Shown here: positions 22,642-31,582 of the stretch, piece by piece
Layout: each line of letters begins with the position of its first letter
How positions within the stretch are numbered: position 1 is the first letter of the stretch
Assembly (NCBI GenBank): GCA_016709385.1
Contig: JADJMW010000021.1
Location: forward strand, 62,001 to 126,000
Origin: Candidatus Rubrivivax defluviihabitans
Lineage (GTDB): Bacteria; Pseudomonadota; Gammaproteobacteria; Burkholderiales; Burkholderiaceae_C
Reading direction: 5' to 3'
Length of the DNA: 64,000 bases
Program-made: the position numbers and the translations under genes
Notes under the pieces: model-generated
Seen by the model: only the letters and a program-made list of their open reading frames with translations
What the model was told of the DNA's origin: nothing
Databases searched by the model: none

Positions 22642-23628
22642 TCAGGGGAACCAGGCCTGGCGCAATTCAGCCGGCAGGTGCGGCCCGCCCTGGAACGAGG
22701 TGCGGTGCGCGCGTTCGATGACCTGCCAGAAATAGCGGTAGCTGGCGCGGTCGTGCAAGGTGTCGCGGTGGCGGATCGGCGCCCAGTCGGCCGCCTGGGC
22801 GGCGGTGATGATCTCGATCGCCAGGTCGACCTCGGCCGTGGTCGGCGCGAAGGCGTCGACGATGGGCCGGATCTGCGCCGGGTGAATGCTCCACATGCGC
22901 GTGTAGCCGAGAAGGCGGCTGGCCATCTCGGCGGCTGCCTGCAGCGCTTCGGTATCCTTGAATTCGGTCACCACGCAGTGCGAAGGTACCTTGGCCTGGG
23001 CGTGGCAGGCGGCGGCGATCTCCAGCTTGGCGCGCACCACCAGCGGATGGTCGAACTGGCCGGCGGCGCCCATGGCGCTGAGCGGGATGGCGCCGCGGTG
23101 CGCCGAGACGAAGTCCATGAGGCCGAAGGACAGCGATTCGATGCGCGGGTGCGCCGCGATGGCAAACACCTCGTGCAGCGCGCCGTGCGTCTCGACCAGC
23201 GCGTGCAGCGGGATCGCCGCGCCGCCGAGCGCGTCGATGTGCTGCGCGGCGCGCTGCACGTCGGCCCGGCCCTGCGGCTTGGGCAGCATCAGGTAGGCCG
23301 GCGCGCGCGGCGAGCGCAGCACGATGGACGCCACGTCGTCGAAGCGCGGGTGCGACACCGGCAGCAGCCGCACGCCGACGCGGCCGTGGCGGTTGAGCGG
23401 CCCGGCCAGCAGTTCGGCGATGAGCTGCGCGTGCTCGACCTCGCCGCCCACCGGTGCGCCGTCCTCGTTGTCCAGCGTGACGTCGAAGACCGGTCCCATC
23501 TCGGCCTGCAGCTCCAGGCTCTTCTTCATGCGCGCCTCGACGCCGGCATAGTGGTCGCACACCGGCAGCGCGGCGGCAGCCGCTTCGGCGGCGTCGAAAA
23601 GCGCCTGGCGGGGGTGCAGGGTGGGCAT
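22642..23628 (-). CDS. HpcH/HpaI aldolase / citrate lyase beta-like protein
   Basis: This 328-residue protein is a CitE-like class II aldolase. Visible elements are DVTLDNEDGAPVGGE near residue 50, which supplies metal-binding acidic residues, RVGVRLLPVSHPRFDDV, PAYLMLPKPQ, HALVETHGAL with the catalytic glutamate, SFGLMDFVSAHRG, and WSIHPAQIRPIVDAF. Relatives cleave malyl-CoA, citramalyl-CoA or citryl groups; the substrate cannot be read from sequence. It lies 83 bp downstream of mdh on the same strand, among TCA-cycle genes, which suggests a malate/acetyl-CoA link. Confidence 0.88.
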   Translation of the reverse strand: MPTLHPRQALFDAAEAAAAALPVCDHYAGVEARMKKSLELQAEMGPVFDVTLDNEDGAPVGGEVEHAQLIAELLAGPLNRHGRVGVRLLPVSHPRFDDVASIVLRSPRAPAYLMLPKPQGRADVQRAAQHIDALGGAAIPLHALVETHGALHEVFAIAAHPRIESLSFGLMDFVSAHRGAIPLSAMGAAGQFDHPLVVRAKLEIAAACHAQAKVPSHCVVTEFKDTEALQAAAEMASRLLGYTRMWSIHPAQIRPIVDAFAPTTAEVDLAIEIITAAQAADWAPIRHRDTLHDRASYRYFWQVIERAHRTSFQGGPHLPAELRQAWFP

Positions 23629-23711
23629 GGGCGTCGGCCTTGCGTCGAACGAGGGCTGAAAACGATGGAGGCCGGCCCGTTGCCGGGCCGGCCTCTCCGG
23701 CCGGGCCAGGT

Positions 23712-24704
23712 TCAGACCAGGTGCCTGACGCCGTCCTGCTCGCTCATCAGCTCGGCCAGCGTCTTGTCGATGCAGCCACGGCTGAACTCGTCGATGGGCA
23801 GGCCTTCGACGATCTTGTACCGGCCGCCCTGGCAGGTGACCGGGTAGCCGAACATCAAGTCCTTCGGGATGCCGTATTCGCCGTTGCTCGGCACGCCCAT
23901 CGTGACCCATTCGCCGCCGCTGCCCAGGGCCCAGTCGTGCATGTGGTCGATGGCGGCGTTGGCGGCGCTGGCGGCGGAAGACAGGCCGCGCGCCTCGATC
24001 ACCGCCGCGCCGCGCTTGCCCACCGTGGGCAGGAAGACGTCCTTGTTCCAGGCGTGATCGTTGATCATGTCCTTGACGCCGACGCTGGCGCCGTCGATGG
24101 TGGCGAAGCGGTAGTCGGCGTACATGCTGGGGCTGTGGTTGCCCCACACCGCCAGCTTGTGGATGGCGGTCACCGTCTTGCCGATCTTGCCGGCGATCTG
24201 GCTCAGCGCGCGGTTGTGGTCCAGGCGCATCATCGAGGTGAAATTCTCGCGCGGCAGGCTGGGAGCGCTCTTCATCGCGATCCAGGCGTTGGTATTGGCC
24301 GGGTTGCCCACCACCAGCACCTTCACGCCGCGGCTGGCCGAGGCGTCGAGGGCCTTGCCCTGGGCGGTGAAGATCTGCGCATTGGCGGCGAGAAGATCCG
24401 CGCGCTCCATGCCGGGGCCGCGCGGGCGGGCGCCGACGAGCAGGGCATAGTCGGTGTCCTTGAAGGCGGCTGCGGCCTGGCTGTGTGCTTCCATGCCGGC
24501 GAGCAGCGGAAAGGCGCAGTCCTCCAGTTCCATCATCACGCCCTTGAGCCCCTTCTGCGCCTTCTCGTCGGGAATTTCCAGCAGTTGCAGGATCACCGGC
24601 TGGTCCTTGCCCAGCATCTCGCCGCTGGCGATGCGGAACAGCAGGGCATAACCGATCTGGCCGGCGGCGCCGGTGACGGCCACGCGGACGGGCTTCTTGC
24701 TCAT
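23712..24704 (-). CDS. mdh: Malate dehydrogenase
   Basis: Mdh interconverts malate and oxaloacetate with NAD in the TCA cycle. The 330-residue protein is of the cytosolic/betaproteobacterial type. It opens MSKKPVRVAVTGAAGQIGYAL with the NAD-binding GAAGQIG at 11-17, has MEGLQ-type substrate-loop residues in ARPRGPGMERADLL, VVGNPANTNA, and the catalytic histidine in VWGNHSPSMYADY. An AGGAGA site lies upstream of the ATG at 24704, which is preferred over the longer frame from 24821. The divergent GntR regulator probably controls it. Confidence 0.96.
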   Translation of the reverse strand: MSKKPVRVAVTGAAGQIGYALLFRIASGEMLGKDQPVILQLLEIPDEKAQKGLKGVMMELEDCAFPLLAGMEAHSQAAAAFKDTDYALLVGARPRGPGMERADLLAANAQIFTAQGKALDASASRGVKVLVVGNPANTNAWIAMKSAPSLPRENFTSMMRLDHNRALSQIAGKIGKTVTAIHKLAVWGNHSPSMYADYRFATIDGASVGVKDMINDHAWNKDVFLPTVGKRGAAVIEARGLSSAASAANAAIDHMHDWALGSGGEWVTMGVPSNGEYGIPKDLMFGYPVTCQGGRYKIVEGLPIDEFSRGCIDKTLAELMSEQDGVRHLV

Positions 24705-24843
24705 GGTGGGTTTCTCCTGAAGTTCGGGAAGGAATGGGGAAGAATGGCGGAAGTGCGAGGCTGCCAGATGCAGTGCCGTCAGTCTAGCGGTGCCGCTTTG
24801 CACGAGATTGACATGGCACAAGGCCGAGTGCGTCTGTCTTATG

Positions 24844-24855
24844 TCTTATATAAGA
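24844..24855. promoter_or_regulatory. Palindromic operator candidate in the mdh/gntR gap
   Basis: TCTTATATAAGA is a perfect 12-bp palindrome, with the half-site GTCTTAT repeated directly at 24836-24842 and 24843-24849. It stands out in a G+C-rich genome and lies between divergent mdh and the GntR gene, 46 bp before the regulator's start. The likely binder is the adjacent GntR/HutC-type regulator acting on itself and mdh. This is inference from position and symmetry. Confidence 0.55.
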
Positions 24856-24901
24856 TACTGCTTCATGGACAGGGCCCGGTCGGCTGTGGTGGAATCCGGT
24901 C

Positions 24902-25660
24902 ATGGCCGAAACCACTTCGCCTGCGGTCGAACGGGCCGAGTCCGCGCCCTCGTTCAGCCCGCTGTACCAGCAGATCAAGTCGCTGCTGGTCACCGGCCTG
25001 GAGGCCGGCCAATGGCAGCCCGGACAGCCGATCCCCAGCGAAACCGAGTTGGCGGCGCGCTTCGGCGTCAGCCAGGGCACGGTGCGCAAGGCCATCGACG
25101 AAATGGCGGCCGAGAACCTGCTCGTGCGCCGCCAGGGCAAGGGCACTTTCGTCGCCACCCACGCCGAGGCGCAGACGCAGTATCGCTTCCTGCGCCTGAC
25201 GCCCGACGCCGGGGGGCCGGCCGCGCTGCAGCGGCGGCTGCTCGACTGCCGGCGCATGCGCGCGCCCGTGGAAGTCGCGCGGCTGCTGGCGCTGAAGGCC
25301 GGCGAGGCCGCGGTGCAGGTGCGCCGCCTGCTGCTGGCCGACGGCAAGCCGGTGGTATTGGACGACCTGTGGTTGCCCGGCACGGCCTTCAAGGGCCTCA
25401 CGATGGAGCGGCTCGAGGCCTGGCGCGGGCCGCTGTACCGGCTTTTCGAAGCCGAGTTCTCGGTGCGCATGATCCGTGCCGAAGAGAAAATCCGCGCGGT
25501 GGCGGCCGCGCCCGAAGAGGCGGCCTTGTTCGGCGTGGCCCCGGGCGCGCCGCTGCTGTCGGTGGAGAGGCTTTCCTATACCTACGGCGACCGGCCGGTG
25601 GAACTCAGGCGCGGCCTGTACCACACGGCCGCCCACCACTACCGCAACGAACTGGGTTGA
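24902..25660 (+). CDS. GntR family transcriptional regulator, HutC subfamily
   Basis: This 252-residue regulator has an N-terminal winged helix (about residues 17-88) with LYQQIKSLLVTGLEAGQW, SETELAARFGVSQGTVRKA and RRQGKGTFVA. A C-terminal UTRA ligand domain (about 100-248) ends LSVERLSYTYGDRPVELRRG. It diverges from mdh and precedes sdhCDAB, so a regulator of TCA-cycle genes responding to an organic acid is a reasonable inference; the ligand is unknown. The palindrome at 24844-24855 is its probable operator. Confidence 0.92.
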   Translation: MAETTSPAVERAESAPSFSPLYQQIKSLLVTGLEAGQWQPGQPIPSETELAARFGVSQGTVRKAIDEMAAENLLVRRQGKGTFVATHAEAQTQYRFLRLTPDAGGPAALQRRLLDCRRMRAPVEVARLLALKAGEAAVQVRRLLLADGKPVVLDDLWLPGTAFKGLTMERLEAWRGPLYRLFEAEFSVRMIRAEEKIRAVAAAPEEAALFGVAPGAPLLSVERLSYTYGDRPVELRRGLYHTAAHHYRNELG

Positions 25661-25688
25661 AGCGTGGCCACAGGTCCGCGTAAGGCTG

Positions 25689-25699
25689 TTGCATTGCAA
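25689..25699. promoter_or_regulatory. Inverted repeat upstream of sdhC
   Basis: TTGCATTGCAA is a perfect inverted repeat (TTGCA, T, TGCAA) 42 bp before the sdhC start, within the 80-bp gap after the GntR gene. It is a candidate operator or an element overlapping the sdh promoter. It does not match the TCTTATATAAGA site near mdh, so a different factor may bind. No convincing -10 box is seen. Confidence 0.3.
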
Positions 25700-25740
25700 T
25701 AAACTCGTCTAGTTTCACCCGGTTTCATGAAAGTACCGAC

Positions 25741-26163
25741 ATGCCCGAGCTGACAAGAACAAGACCCGGCACCATGCGCCTGGTGGACGCGGTGAAGTAC
25801 CGGCTGCCGCTGGCCGGGGTCGTCTCGATCCTGCACCGTGCCAGCGGCCTCTTGATGTTCGTGCTGCTGCCGTTCATCGTCTGGCTGTTCGACACCAGCA
25901 TCAGCTCCGAGATCTCCTACGACAGCTTCACGAGCGCCTTCGTGGCCGGCATCGGTTTCGTGCCGGCGTGGGCCGTCAAGCTGGTGGTGCTGGCGCTGAT
26001 CTGGGCGTTGCTGCACCACCTCATTGCCGGCGTGCGCCATGTGTGGATGGACGCCACGCACAGCGTGAGCAAGGCGCAGGGGCACAACTCGGCCGTCTTC
26101 ACGCTGGCCTCCAGCGTGCTGCTGACGGTGGCCCTGGGCGCCAAGCTCTTCGGCTTGTACTGA
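25741..26163 (+). CDS. sdhC: Succinate dehydrogenase cytochrome b556 subunit
   Basis: SdhC is a membrane anchor of complex II and shares heme b and the ubiquinone site with SdhD. The 140-residue protein has three transmembrane helices (about 32-50, 72-98, 115-138) and the family motif LAGVVSILHRASGLLMF, with the conserved SxxHRxSG serine and arginine. A heme-ligand type histidine lies in LLHHLIAGVRHVWMD. It opens the sdhCDAB-sdhE-gltA operon. Confidence 0.95.
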   Translation: MPELTRTRPGTMRLVDAVKYRLPLAGVVSILHRASGLLMFVLLPFIVWLFDTSISSEISYDSFTSAFVAGIGFVPAWAVKLVVLALIWALLHHLIAGVRHVWMDATHSVSKAQGHNSAVFTLASSVLLTVALGAKLFGLY

Positions 26164-26182
26164 TCAGCAGGAGCGCATGCAC

Positions 26183-26545
26183 ATGTCCGTCAACCATGGT
26201 TCCAAGCGCGTCGTCGTCGGCGCGCACTACGGCCTGCGCGACTGGCTCAGCCAGCGCGTCACGGCCGTGCTGATGGCCCTCTTCACGCTGGTGCTGCTGG
26301 TGCAGGTGCTGCTGCCCGGCCCGCTGGGCTACGACAAGTGGGCCGGCATCTTCGCCGCGCAGTGGATGAAGGTGCTGACCTTCGTCGTCTTCATCGCGCT
26401 GGCCTGGCACGCCTGGGTCGGCATGCGCGACATCTGGATGGACTACGTCAAGCCCGTGGGCACGCGGCTGGTGCTGCAGGTGGCCACACTGGTCTGGCTG
26501 CTGGGCTGCACCGGCTGGGCGGTGCAGGTGCTCTGGCGCCTGTGA
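26183..26545 (+). CDS. sdhD: Succinate dehydrogenase hydrophobic membrane anchor subunit
   Basis: SdhD is the second membrane anchor of complex II. The protein has three transmembrane helices and the conserved GLRDWLSQRVTAV near the N-terminus. FIALAWHAWVGMRDIWMDYVKP carries the heme-ligand histidine and the quinone-site Asp-Tyr; the motif is cited in pieces as AWHAWVGMRDI and WMDYVKP. Two starts are possible. The ATG at 26183 (MSVNHGSKR) has the AGGAG site at better spacing than the ATG at 26177, which adds Met-His. Confidence 0.94.
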   Translation: MSVNHGSKRVVVGAHYGLRDWLSQRVTAVLMALFTLVLLVQVLLPGPLGYDKWAGIFAAQWMKVLTFVVFIALAWHAWVGMRDIWMDYVKPVGTRLVLQVATLVWLLGCTGWAVQVLWRL

Positions 26546-26587
26546 TCACGGACTCGTCAACCCGCGCTCGACAACAAGGTTCAACAC

Positions 26588-28390
26588 ATGGCTCTCGGAA
26601 CGCTACCCCGTCGCAAGTTCGACGTCGTCATCGTCGGCGCCGGCGGCTCCGGCATGCAGGCTTCACTGCGCCTGGCGCAGGCCGGCCTCAACGTGGCAGT
26701 GCTGTCGAAGGTGTTTCCCACGCGCTCCCATACCGTGGCCGCGCAAGGCGGCATCGGCGCCAGCCTGGGCAACATGTCGGAAGACAACTGGCACTACCAC
26801 TTCTACGACACCATCAAGGGCAGCGACTGGCTCGGTGACCAGGATGCCATCGAATTCATGTGCCGCGAGGCGCCCAAGGTGGTGTACGAGCTGGAACACT
26901 TCGGCATGCCGTTCGACCGCAACCCCGACGGCACCATCTACCAGCGCCCCTTCGGCGGCCACACCGCCAACTACGGCGAGAAGCCGGTGCAGCGCGCTTG
27001 CGCGGCGGCCGACCGCACCGGCCACGCCATGCTGCACACGCTGTACCAGCAGAACGTGAAGGCGCAGACCAACTTCTTCGTCGAGTGGATGGCGCTGGAC
27101 CTGATCCGCAATGCGCACGGCGACGTGCTCGGCGTGGTGGCGCTGGAGATGGAAACCGGCGACGTGCATGTCCTCGAGGCCAAGACCACGCTGCTGGCCA
27201 CCGGTGGCGCCGGGCGCATCTACGCCGCTTCCACCAATGCCTTCATCAATACCGGCGACGGCCTGGGCATGGCGGCGCGCGCCGGCATCCCGCTGCAGGA
27301 CATGGAGTTCTGGCAGTTCCACCCCACCGGCGTGGCCGGTGCCGGCGTGCTGCTCACCGAAGGCTGCCGCGGCGAGGGCGCCATCCTGCGCAATTCGAAC
27401 GGCGAGCGCTTCATGGAGCGCTACGCGCCGACGCTGAAGGACCTGGCGCCGCGCGACTTCGTCAGCCGCTGCATGGATCAGGAGATCAAGGAAGGGCGCG
27501 GCCTGGGTCCGGCCAAGGACTACGTGGTGCTCGACATGACGCACCTGGGCGTGGAGACCATCATGAAGCGGCTGCCGTCGATCTTCGAGATCGGGCACAA
27601 CTTCGCCAACGTCGACATCACCAAGGAACCCATCCCGGTGGTGCCGACCATCCATTATCAGATGGGCGGGATTCCCACCAATATCCACGGCCAGGTGGTG
27701 GTGCCCAAGAACGGCAACCCGAATACGGTCGTGAATGGCCTCTACGCGGTGGGCGAGTGCGCCTGCGTCAGCGTGCACGGTGCCAACCGCCTGGGCACCA
27801 ATTCGCTGCTCGACCTGCTGGTCTTCGGCCGCGCCGCCGGGCGGCACATCGTGCAGACGGTGGCCGGGCAGAAGGAGCACCAGCCGCTGCCGGCCGACGC
27901 CGCCGATGCGCCGCTGGCCCGCCTGGCGCGTCTGGACGCCAGCACCTCGGGCGAATACGCGCAGGACGTGGCGGGCGATATCCGCAGCACCATGCAGGCC
28001 CATGCCGCGGTCTTCCGCACTCAGGAACTGCTGACCGCGGGCACGGCGAAGATCGCCGCCATCCGCGGGCGTGTCGAGACGATCGCCCTCAAGGACAAGA
28101 GCAAGGTCTTCAATACCGCGCGCATCGAGGCCTTGGAGGTGGAAAACCTGATGGAGGTGGCGCAGGCCACCATCGAGTCGGCCGCGGCACGCCGTGAATG
28201 CCGCGGCGCCCACACCGTGAAGGACTACGAGCGCGCTGCCGACGACCCGCAGTTCCCGCTCGGCCGCAACGACGCCGAGTGGATGAAGCACACGCTGTGG
28301 TTCAAGGACGGCAACCGGCTCGACTACAAGCCCGTGCAACTGAAGCCGCTGACGGTGGAATCGGTGCCGCCCAAGGTCCGCACATTCTGA
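26588..28390 (+). CDS. sdhA: Succinate dehydrogenase flavoprotein subunit
   Basis: SdhA oxidises succinate to fumarate using covalently bound FAD. The 600-residue protein begins with the dinucleotide motif VIVGAGGSGMQASL near residue 16. It carries the flavinylated histidine in RSHTVAAQGGIGASLGN, the substrate residues in HPTGVAGAGVL and TEGCRGEGAIL, and HGANRLGTNSLLDLLVFGR. It lies between sdhD and sdhB and needs the SdhE factor encoded downstream for flavinylation. Confidence 0.98.
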   Translation: MALGTLPRRKFDVVIVGAGGSGMQASLRLAQAGLNVAVLSKVFPTRSHTVAAQGGIGASLGNMSEDNWHYHFYDTIKGSDWLGDQDAIEFMCREAPKVVYELEHFGMPFDRNPDGTIYQRPFGGHTANYGEKPVQRACAAADRTGHAMLHTLYQQNVKAQTNFFVEWMALDLIRNAHGDVLGVVALEMETGDVHVLEAKTTLLATGGAGRIYAASTNAFINTGDGLGMAARAGIPLQDMEFWQFHPTGVAGAGVLLTEGCRGEGAILRNSNGERFMERYAPTLKDLAPRDFVSRCMDQEIKEGRGLGPAKDYVVLDMTHLGVETIMKRLPSIFEIGHNFANVDITKEPIPVVPTIHYQMGGIPTNIHGQVVVPKNGNPNTVVNGLYAVGECACVSVHGANRLGTNSLLDLLVFGRAAGRHIVQTVAGQKEHQPLPADAADAPLARLARLDASTSGEYAQDVAGDIRSTMQAHAAVFRTQELLTAGTAKIAAIRGRVETIALKDKSKVFNTARIEALEVENLMEVAQATIESAAARRECRGAHTVKDYERAADDPQFPLGRNDAEWMKHTLWFKDGNRLDYKPVQLKPLTVESVPPKVRTF

Positions 28391-28402
28391 AGAGAAGGTC
28401 TC

Positions 28403-29107
28403 ATGACGCTGCGCACGTTCCAGATCTACCGCTACGACCCCGACAGCGACGACAAGCCGCGCATGCAGACGCTGCAGGTCGAACTCGACGGCAGCGAACG
28501 CATGCTGCTCGACGCGCTGATGAAGCTCAAGGCGGTGGACCCGACGCTGAGCTTCCGCCGCAGCTGCCGCGAAGGCGTGTGCGGCTCGGACGCGATGAAC
28601 ATCAACGGCAAGAACGGCCTGGCCTGCCTGACCAACATGCGCACGCTGCCGGGCACCATCGTGCTCAAGCCGCTGCCCGGTCTGCCGGTGATCCGCGACC
28701 TCATCGTCGACATGACGCTGTTCTTCAAGCAGTACAACAGCATCAAGCCCTACCTCGTGAACGACACGCAGCCGCCCGAGAAGGAGCGCCTGCAGAGCCC
28801 CGAGGAACGCGACGAACTCAACGGCCTGTACGAGTGCATCCTGTGCGCGAGCTGCTCCACCAGCTGCCCCAGCTTTTGGTGGAACCCCGACAAATTCGTC
28901 GGTCCGGCCGGCCTGCTGCAGGCCTACCGCTTCATCGCCGACAGCCGTGACCAGGACACCGAGGCCCGGCTGGACAACCTGGAAGACCCGTACCGGCTCT
29001 TCCGCTGCCACACGATCATGAATTGCGTCGACGTTTGCCCCAAGGGATTGAACCCCACGAAGGCGATCGGCAAGATCAAGGAAATGATGGTTCGGCGCGC
29101 CGTCTGA
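28403..29107 (+). CDS. sdhB: Succinate dehydrogenase iron-sulfur subunit
   Basis: SdhB carries electrons from SdhA to the membrane quinone site through three clusters. The 234-residue protein has the [2Fe-2S] ligands in SCREGVCGSDAM near residue 55, the [4Fe-4S] ligands in CILCASCSTSCP near 149, and the third set in CHTIMNCVDVCPKGLNP near 206. Full length. It follows sdhA by 12 bp and precedes sdhE by 4 bp. Confidence 0.98.
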   Translation: MTLRTFQIYRYDPDSDDKPRMQTLQVELDGSERMLLDALMKLKAVDPTLSFRRSCREGVCGSDAMNINGKNGLACLTNMRTLPGTIVLKPLPGLPVIRDLIVDMTLFFKQYNSIKPYLVNDTQPPEKERLQSPEERDELNGLYECILCASCSTSCPSFWWNPDKFVGPAGLLQAYRFIADSRDQDTEARLDNLEDPYRLFRCHTIMNCVDVCPKGLNPTKAIGKIKEMMVRRAV

Positions 29108-29111
29108 ACCC

Positions 29112-29414
29112 ATGAGCGAATTGCTGGGTGAGGCAGGTCTGAACAGGCTGCGCTGGCGCTGCCGGCGTGGCTTGCTGGAGAACGACCTCTTCATCGAGCG
29201 ATTCTTCAGCCACCACGAGGAGACGATCACCACAAGACAGGCCGCGGGGTTGCTGACCCTGATGGACCTGGCCGACAACGACCTGCTGGACCTGCTGCTC
29301 GGCCGCAACGAGCCGCAGGGCGAGGTCGACACTCCTGATGTGCGCGAAGTGCTGGCCCTGATGCGTTGCGCCCCCGTGGCGCCACGCAGCCAGTGGTCCC
29401 CTCAAACGACCTGA
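29112..29414 (+). CDS. sdhE: FAD assembly factor SdhE
   Basis: SdhE (YgfY/DUF339) promotes covalent attachment of FAD to SdhA. The 100-residue protein has the conserved RLRWRCRRGLLENDLFIERF, containing the RGxxE-type motif, followed by a helical bundle ending NDLLDLLLGRNEP. Its place directly after sdhB and before gltA is the usual betaproteobacterial arrangement. The C-terminal 20 residues after the bundle look unconserved. Confidence 0.93.
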   Translation: MSELLGEAGLNRLRWRCRRGLLENDLFIERFFSHHEETITTRQAAGLLTLMDLADNDLLDLLLGRNEPQGEVDTPDVREVLALMRCAPVAPRSQWSPQTT

Positions 29415-29430
29415 AGAAAGACCCCGTGCC

Positions 29431-30741
29431 ATGACCCCCTCCGACGTGAAAGCCACGCTGTCGTTTTCCGATGGCAGCCCGAGCATGGACCTGCCGATCT
29501 ACAAGGGAACGATCGGCCCGGATGTGATCGACATCCGCAAGCTCTACGGGCAGACCGGAAAGTTCACCTACGACCCGGGTTTCCTGTCCACGGCGGCCTG
29601 CCAGTCGACCATCACCTATATCGACGGCGACAAGGGTGAACTGCTGTACCGCGGCTACCCGATCGAGGAGCTGGCGCAGAACTGCGACTTCCTCGACACC
29701 TGCTACCTGCTGCTGTACGGCGAGCTGCCGAACGAGCGGCAGCAGAAGGACTTCCACAAGCTCGTCAACACCCACTCGATGGTCAACGAGCAGATGCAGT
29801 TCTTCCTGCGCGGCTTCCGCCGCGACGCGCACCCGATGGCGGTGATGACGGGCCTGGTGGGCGCCCTCTCGGCCTTCTATCACGACAGCACCGACATCAA
29901 CAACCCGCGCCACCGCGAGGTGGCGGCGATCCGCCTGATCGCCAAGATGCCCACGCTGGTGGCCATGGCCTACAAGTACGGCGTCGGACAGCCCTACATG
30001 TACCCGCGCAACAACCTGTCGTATTCGGGTAACTTCATGCGCATGATGTTCGCCACGCCGTGCGAGGACTACGAACCCAACGACGTGCTGGTGCGTGCGA
30101 TAGACCGCATCTTCATCCTGCACGCCGACCACGAGCAGAACGCCAGCACCTCGACGGTGCGGCTGTGCGGCAGCTCGGGCACCAACCCGTTCGCGGCCAT
30201 CGCCGCCGGCGTGGCCTGCCTGTGGGGCCCGGCGCATGGCGGCGCCAACGAGGCCTGCCTGAACATGCTGGAGGACATCCAGAAGATGGGCGGCGTCGAG
30301 AAGATCGGCGAGTTCATCAAGCAGGTCAAGGACAAGGACTCCAAGGTCAAGCTCATGGGCTTCGGCCACCGCGTCTACAAGAACTACGACCCGCGCGCCA
30401 AGCTCATGCGCGAGACCTGCCACGAGGTGCTCCAGGCCATGGGCCTGCAGGACGACCCGCTGTTCAAGCTGGCCATGACGCTGGAGAAGATCGCGCTGGA
30501 GGACGACTATTTCGTCAGCCGCAAGCTCTACCCGAACGTCGACTACTACTCGGGGATCGTGCAGCGCGCCATCGGCATTCCGGTGAGCCTGTTCACGGCG
30601 GTCTTCGCGCTGGCGCGCACGGTGGGCTGGATCGCCCAGCTCAACGAGATGATCGGCGACCCCGAATACAAGATCGGGCGCCCGCGCCAGCTCTTCACCG
30701 GCAGCGTGCGGCGCTCGGTCAAGCCGGTGTCGCAGCGCTGA
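29431..30741 (+). CDS. gltA: Citrate synthase
   Basis: GltA condenses oxaloacetate with acetyl-CoA to start the TCA cycle. The 436-residue type II (hexameric-type) enzyme has the catalytic histidines in DHEQNASTSTVR and FGHRVYKNYDPRA, the loop GPAHGGANEACL, and the C-terminal catalytic aspartate region (NVDYYSGIVQRAIG). It ends the sdhCDAB-sdhE-gltA run; the next gene is convergent. Confidence 0.98.
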   Translation: MTPSDVKATLSFSDGSPSMDLPIYKGTIGPDVIDIRKLYGQTGKFTYDPGFLSTAACQSTITYIDGDKGELLYRGYPIEELAQNCDFLDTCYLLLYGELPNERQQKDFHKLVNTHSMVNEQMQFFLRGFRRDAHPMAVMTGLVGALSAFYHDSTDINNPRHREVAAIRLIAKMPTLVAMAYKYGVGQPYMYPRNNLSYSGNFMRMMFATPCEDYEPNDVLVRAIDRIFILHADHEQNASTSTVRLCGSSGTNPFAAIAAGVACLWGPAHGGANEACLNMLEDIQKMGGVEKIGEFIKQVKDKDSKVKLMGFGHRVYKNYDPRAKLMRETCHEVLQAMGLQDDPLFKLAMTLEKIALEDDYFVSRKLYPNVDYYSGIVQRAIGIPVSLFTAVFALARTVGWIAQLNEMIGDPEYKIGRPRQLFTGSVRRSVKPVSQR

Positions 30742-30869
30742 CCGACGCGGCGACCCGGCCCGGACACGGCGGCCGGTTCGCCTGCAGCGGCCCGCACTCG
30801 CGAGCGCTCACTGGACGACCCTCCGCGCCACGCGCTCCGGGATGAGCGCTTGGGAGCGGCCCGGCGCGC

Positions 30870-31529
30870 TCATGCCGGCTCGCTGGCGGCGGCCTCCAGG
30901 CCGCTGCGAAAGTGGTCCAGCATGCGCGCCGTGGCTTGCGAGCGCTGGCGCGACGCCAGAGCCGCCATCAGCGCGCGATGCTCGGCCAGAGAGTCGGCCA
31001 GCCGCCCCTGCTTGAGCAGGGAATGGTGACGGTTGAGCTTCATCATCTTGCGCAGGTCGGCCACGATCTGGCTGCGCCAGCGGTTGCCCGCGATCTGCAG
31101 CAAGGCCATGTGAAAGGCCTCGTTGGCGGCGAAGAAGGCATCGCGCTGGCGCACCAGCTTCTCCAGCCGGTCGTGCAATTGCTGCAACTGCGCCAGTTCG
31201 GCTTCGCTGGCCTGTTCGGCCACGTCGCCGGCAGCGTCGCTCTCCAGCAAGGCCAGCAGATGGTAGATCTGCGCCACGTCGTCGCGCGACATCTCGGTGA
31301 CGTAGGCGCCGCGCCGCACCTTCATCGTCACCAGGCCTTCCACCGCGAGCACCTTGAGCGCCTCGCGCAGCGGCGTGCGACTGATGCCGAACTCGGCGGC
31401 CAGCTTCAGCTCGTCGATCCAGCTGCCGGGCTCGAGCCGGCGCGTGTAGATGAGCTGGCGCAGCCGCTCTGCCACGTCCTGGTACAGGGCGCGGGGCGAC
31501 AAAGGGCGTTGGGGTTCGAGGGCGGCCAC
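30870..31529 (-). CDS. GntR family transcriptional regulator, FadR/FCD type
   Basis: This 219-residue regulator has an N-terminal winged helix with LAAEFGISRTPLREALKVL and RRGAYVTEMS. An FCD ligand-binding domain (about 90-212) carries conserved metal-binding-type residues in NEAFHMALLQIAGN and AEHRALMAALASR. It diverges from the methylmalonyl-CoA mutase gene, so it is the likely regulator of the propionate/methylmalonyl-CoA operon. A palindrome in the intergenic gap is the probable operator. Confidence 0.93.
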   Translation of the reverse strand: MAALEPQRPLSPRALYQDVAERLRQLIYTRRLEPGSWIDELKLAAEFGISRTPLREALKVLAVEGLVTMKVRRGAYVTEMSRDDVAQIYHLLALLESDAAGDVAEQASEAELAQLQQLHDRLEKLVRQRDAFFAANEAFHMALLQIAGNRWRSQIVADLRKMMKLNRHHSLLKQGRLADSLAEHRALMAALASRQRSQATARMLDHFRSGLEAAASEPA

Positions 31530-31582
31530 GGTATGCTGCGCGGGAGGCGGTGTCAGGCAGGCGACGACATTCTGAATTCATA

